Shown: positions 60,861-64,000 of the stretch, piece by piece
Position numbering within the stretch: the first letter of the stretch is position 1
How the letters are laid out: every line of letters begins with the position of its first letter
From: Apostichopus japonicus
Taxonomy: Eukaryota > Echinodermata > Holothuroidea > Aspidochirotida > Stichopodidae
Direction: 5' to 3'
DNA length: 64,000 nucleotides
NCBI RefSeq assembly: GCF_037975245.1
Contig: NC_092563.1
Location: 9,063,001-9,127,000, forward strand
Notes under the pieces: generated by a model
What the model saw: the letters and a program-made list of their open reading frames with translations, nothing else
The model's database searches: none
Told to the model about the DNA's origin: nothing
Made by a program: the position numbers and the translations under genes

Positions 60861-62449
60861 CTAAATAAGGAAAATATATCAATGTCAGCATTGTGCAATA
60901 CTTTGTGATATATTTAATATTTAAATTGTATCTTAACATTTCTTTTAGCACAGGGCAAAGCTAACAATTGCTGAAAGTATTATAATGTTACGAAGTTAAT
61001 GACGAGATGATGTGAAGTCCTTCTCATGTAAGGATCGAGATTAGATTACAAAATGGAGATATATTTCTGACATCCACCGGTCAACGCCTATTTATGTGCT
61101 CCATGAGTAATTGTAAAAACTTGTAAATATTACGTAGCTTGAAATCGTTTAGCAGAGAACGAAATGGATTATAAATAAACTAGTCAACTGCCACCGCAGA
61201 AATTTCTTGTCTTGTCGTCATTAGTGCTGTCTCATATAATTATTAACCTCTCATTCCGAGGTCCAGAGGAGCCAGAAACCAACGTTACCAAACTTTATTG
61301 ATGCCATAGGAGCACGAACCTATCAATGACGCACCATTGTACAAAATATGGGGCCGATCGGACATACGATTTTGAACTTGGGTAGGCTATGGACATTTAC
61401 AAGGGGTTAGTGTCAAGCTCCGCCCACCATGAATAATCATTATAGTTCCTTGAAAACCATTTGACCTTACGTGACATGTCATAACTATAATTCATAGAGG
61501 GACCATTGTCTTTACCAACAGCATTTACTATAAACATTCAATTTTAAGATAGAAAACCCGTTTGGAGTCGACGAATTTTCTGTAATGGGATGGATATTTA
61601 CCAACCTCATATTAGTTCTGCAATGAAAAATCGTCCTCTATTTGGCGTACTTGCGAATATGAATATAGTCATGGCCTTTAAATTGCGTTACATCTTTAAC
61701 ATGTAGAACGACAAAATAATAAATAACTTGTTTTCTGTAACTTAAAACTAGCATAATGAAATGAGTAAAAATACGGACAGGCATATGCTATATTTCTTGC
61801 TTATTTTATTTATTTATTTCATACCCCAAGTTCCAAGACAGACATTTTTATTGGGGGGGGGGGGGGAGGGAACTTAAATATATTTGGGAGGACCGTGGCT
61901 ACGCCATGGTTGGGTCTTTTGGTATTAGTCTTATAGTTAGTTGGATTTAGAGTCTAATGTCTTAGTTCTGTGCATACGTAGGCCTCACGTGTGTTTATGT
62001 TGTTATCATATTCGGTTTACCCGTCAATAAAATAATTAACGATGACATTGCATAAAGAAATGACGTTGTCTTACTGAAATATGATGTTAATGTATATTTT
62101 TGCGTCGTTGTTATACTTTTTTACGTAGCTGCTGTATACATTCATGTTAATATTGCACATAAGCATAACGTCATTATATCAAATCACGTCGTCGTCATTT
62201 GAATTTATATAGTCATCATTGTAATAAACGTTGTTGTTGTTGTTTGATTTTGCCCTTTTTGCGTTCCATACTTAACTGAGCTCAATGCTGACCCAATAAG
62301 CACATTATTATGAAGACCTTCAATTGGCAGTCTCATGAAAATATAGCAGTGATGACATAGAAATAATTTCAATATCACATTTTTATTGACTACTTACTAA
62401 TAAACTCAGTTGGTTACATAAGCACATCTGAACATACTTTTGCAGAATG
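60861..62449. other. intergenic with one MITE-like terminus
   Basis: The G-run at 61854-61866 and gaccgtggctacgccatgg (61892-61910) look like one end of a GGCGTAGCCA-type MITE, with no partner found. Otherwise nothing recognised. Confidence 0.4.
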
Positions 62450-62840
62450 TATGGGAAAAACAAAACATATAGAAATCAAAGGCACAAACTTGATGGCTAT
62501 CGGTGAATAAAGGTTTGTGTAAAATAAGTTGATATATGTACATTGAACACACTTCTGAAAAAAATGAATGGAAGAAATAAAAATGCATAGAAATTTAAGT
62601 TGAACACTGGCACTTCTAAATGTTCTAATGCACATAAAACTTGATGGCTTTGGTAAATAAAATTGTTTTTATATAAGTTAACATTGCTGCATCGCACACA
62701 GTTTTGAAAGAATGCATGGAAGAAATAAAAATGCATAGAAATTGAAGTTGAACACTGGCACTTCTAAATGTCCTAATTCACATGTAAGGCACTTGATGTA
62801 GAACGGTAAACAAAGTTATATAAAATATGTTACATGGCAA
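62450..62840 (+). repeat. tandem repeat, about 151-bp unit, 2.5 copies
   Basis: aacttgatggct starts units at 62487 and 62638, and a third partial begins near 62791. Each carries gaagaaataaaaatgcatag and gaacactggcacttctaaat. The overlapping minus-strand frames are by-products. Confidence 0.88.
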
Positions 62841-63259
62841 CATAGTCGTAGGAGCCCAATTTTTTTTTTTTAAATTTTTTTTTTTGGGGGGGGGGGGGCT
62901 GTAACGACTTGCCCGAAAAATATAACCAACATTTTTCGCTTGCTCCGGGCGCGTTCAACATCTTAATGTCAATATCGTATATAGGCATGCATCAATTATT
63001 ACATCGCAAGAAAATTACATACAATCATTTGCCGTGTTTTTACCCTTCCATACTGGTTAGCATTTTTGGGAAGTTGTTACAATAATAATGATCATAATAA
63101 TATTAGTTTAACTATTGAAAAACAAACACATTCAAATTTATTTTTCTTTCAGTAGGTGCCCGAAATAGTCTCAGCATATTGCCTGAATTTAAAAAACAAT
63201 ATTTGGTTGGTGGGGTTCCAGCCACCCCCCCCCCCAGCCCCCTGCCTCCTACGCCTATG
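62841..63259. mobile_element. hAT-like MITE (family F, copy 3)
   Basis: Starts CATAGTCGTAGGAGCCC and ends gcctcctacgcctatg. The interior matches 47669-48043 (ctgtaacgacttgcccgaaa, cagtaggtgcccgaaa). The flanks catggcaa and catagaaa agree at 6 of 8 bases. Long homopolymers (T, G, C) near both ends. Confidence 0.85.
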
Positions 63260-63366
63260 CATAGAAAGTATGTATCATTTGTGTTTTTAATGGCAAGTTG
63301 GAAAGGAGTATGTCCTTTTGTAAGTGGTTGGCCCTGGAATCACCACAACAACCACACACGTGTACA

Positions 63367-63748
63367 CAGTGGCGTAGGAAGGTACTTTTGAGTGGGGGGG
63401 GGGGCTGAAGACTGACGGCCGGCATGGGGAGGGGTCTAAGGGGGTCTTTGGAATTTTTTTTTGCATTTTTTTTTGAATTTTTTTTTGCATTTCCAGGTGG
63501 CCACAGATGCAATTTGGTGCAATATAGCACACTTCAACACCCACTCCATTTTGTAAACTTAATTTTGTATTTTCACCTGGCCTTAGATGCAATTTGGTGC
63601 TCCAAATGAGATTTTTTTTCTCATTTGGAAATGAAAAAGGGGTTTTCTGACTTGCGAACCGGTGGGGGGGGGGCGGAATGATACTTCCGCCCTCCACATT
63701 TTTCACTGGGGGGCTGGCGCCCCCAGCCCCCCGGTTCCTACGCCCTTG
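63367..63748. mobile_element. hAT-like MITE with perfect 8-bp target duplication
   Basis: Starts CAGTGGCGTAGGAAGG and ends ggttcctacgcccttg. The flanks CGTGTACA at 63359-63366 and 63749-63756 are identical. The interior contains an internal duplication of atgcaatttggtgc. Confidence 0.92.
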
Positions 63749-63756
63749 CGTGTACA

Positions 63757-64000
63757 GCAGTGAATGAAATACTGAAATTATTGATATGAGAATAAAATTA
63801 CAGCTGCTTCATACATACATGAAGGAATGCACAAACTTAAAGTTAATAATTTATATTTTATTTTACTTTTTTGGCCCACAAAAACTTTCTGGATTCTAAC
63901 TTTTTACACCCCACCCCTTCCTCAGTCCGTACAGGAAAACACAAACTCTGAATGCTACTCGGTGTGATTTGCAAAAGGGACTTATGGCTTTATAAGGAAA
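63757..64000. other. right edge, nothing recognised
   Basis: AT-rich sequence with no gene support. Confidence 0.4.

Noticed and set aside
62406-62736. Overlapping minus-strand frames with similar peptides
   Set aside because: They reflect the 151-bp tandem repeat.

Overview
The window is from a eukaryotic, almost certainly metazoan, genome. It has spliced genes with long introns and canonical GT/AG sites, tRNA-derived SINEs, a Penelope-like element, hAT-type elements with 8-bp target duplications, many MITEs and large minisatellites. The gene families (15-hydroxyprostaglandin dehydrogenase, a YWTD-propeller receptor, a rhodopsin-class GPCR, a G2E3-like HECT ligase, an intron-containing integrase-like exon) fit a marine invertebrate. 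An echinoderm is my best guess, but this is inference with low certainty. Most listed open reading frames are translations of repeats and are not called as genes.

Layout. 1-2.5 kb: a CAT microsatellite, then three phase-matched exons ending in a transmembrane segment, the tail of a YWTD-propeller receptor entering from the left. 2.5-12.5 kb: intergenic DNA with MITEs, a palindromic TTTAAA array, a repeat headed by the 5' end of U2 snRNA, a SINE, and a 5'-truncated Penelope-like fragment with a 14-bp target duplication. 12.6-23.0 kb: a complete seven-exon HPGD-like gene (261 aa) whose introns 3 and 6 hold two minisatellites of about 2.1 kb (24-bp unit) and 2.8 kb (34-bp unit). 23-29.5 kb: repeats and MITEs, including one MITE nested in an older repeat. 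29.7-31.8 kb: a complete two-exon GPCR gene (355 aa) with a TTAA-type MITE in its intron and another just downstream. 32-38 kb: a decayed LINE end and a 41-bp minisatellite.

38.4-44.6 kb: four small exons whose phases fit and give a 97-aa single-pass membrane protein that I do not recognise. Its introns hold SINEs, hAT derivatives and a hAT remnant with the C-terminal transposase dimerisation domain. 47.7-48.0 kb: a MITE with a perfect 8-bp target duplication. 51.2-56.6 kb: a G2E3-like HECT ubiquitin-ligase gene whose first four exons are clean, but whose HECT exons carry several +1 shifts and lack a segment. 56.8-59.9 kb: a decayed Penelope-like retroelement (RT plus GIY-YIG) with an inverted partial copy at its 5' side and a perfect 173-bp palindrome at its 3' side. 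60.7-60.9 kb: one minus-strand integrase-core exon. 62.4-63.8 kb: tandem repeats and two more MITEs.

The host genes do not form an operon or an obvious pathway. Their common feature is heavy occupation of introns and flanks by repeats. Exon joins were inferred from splice sites, phase and family similarity remembered without database access.
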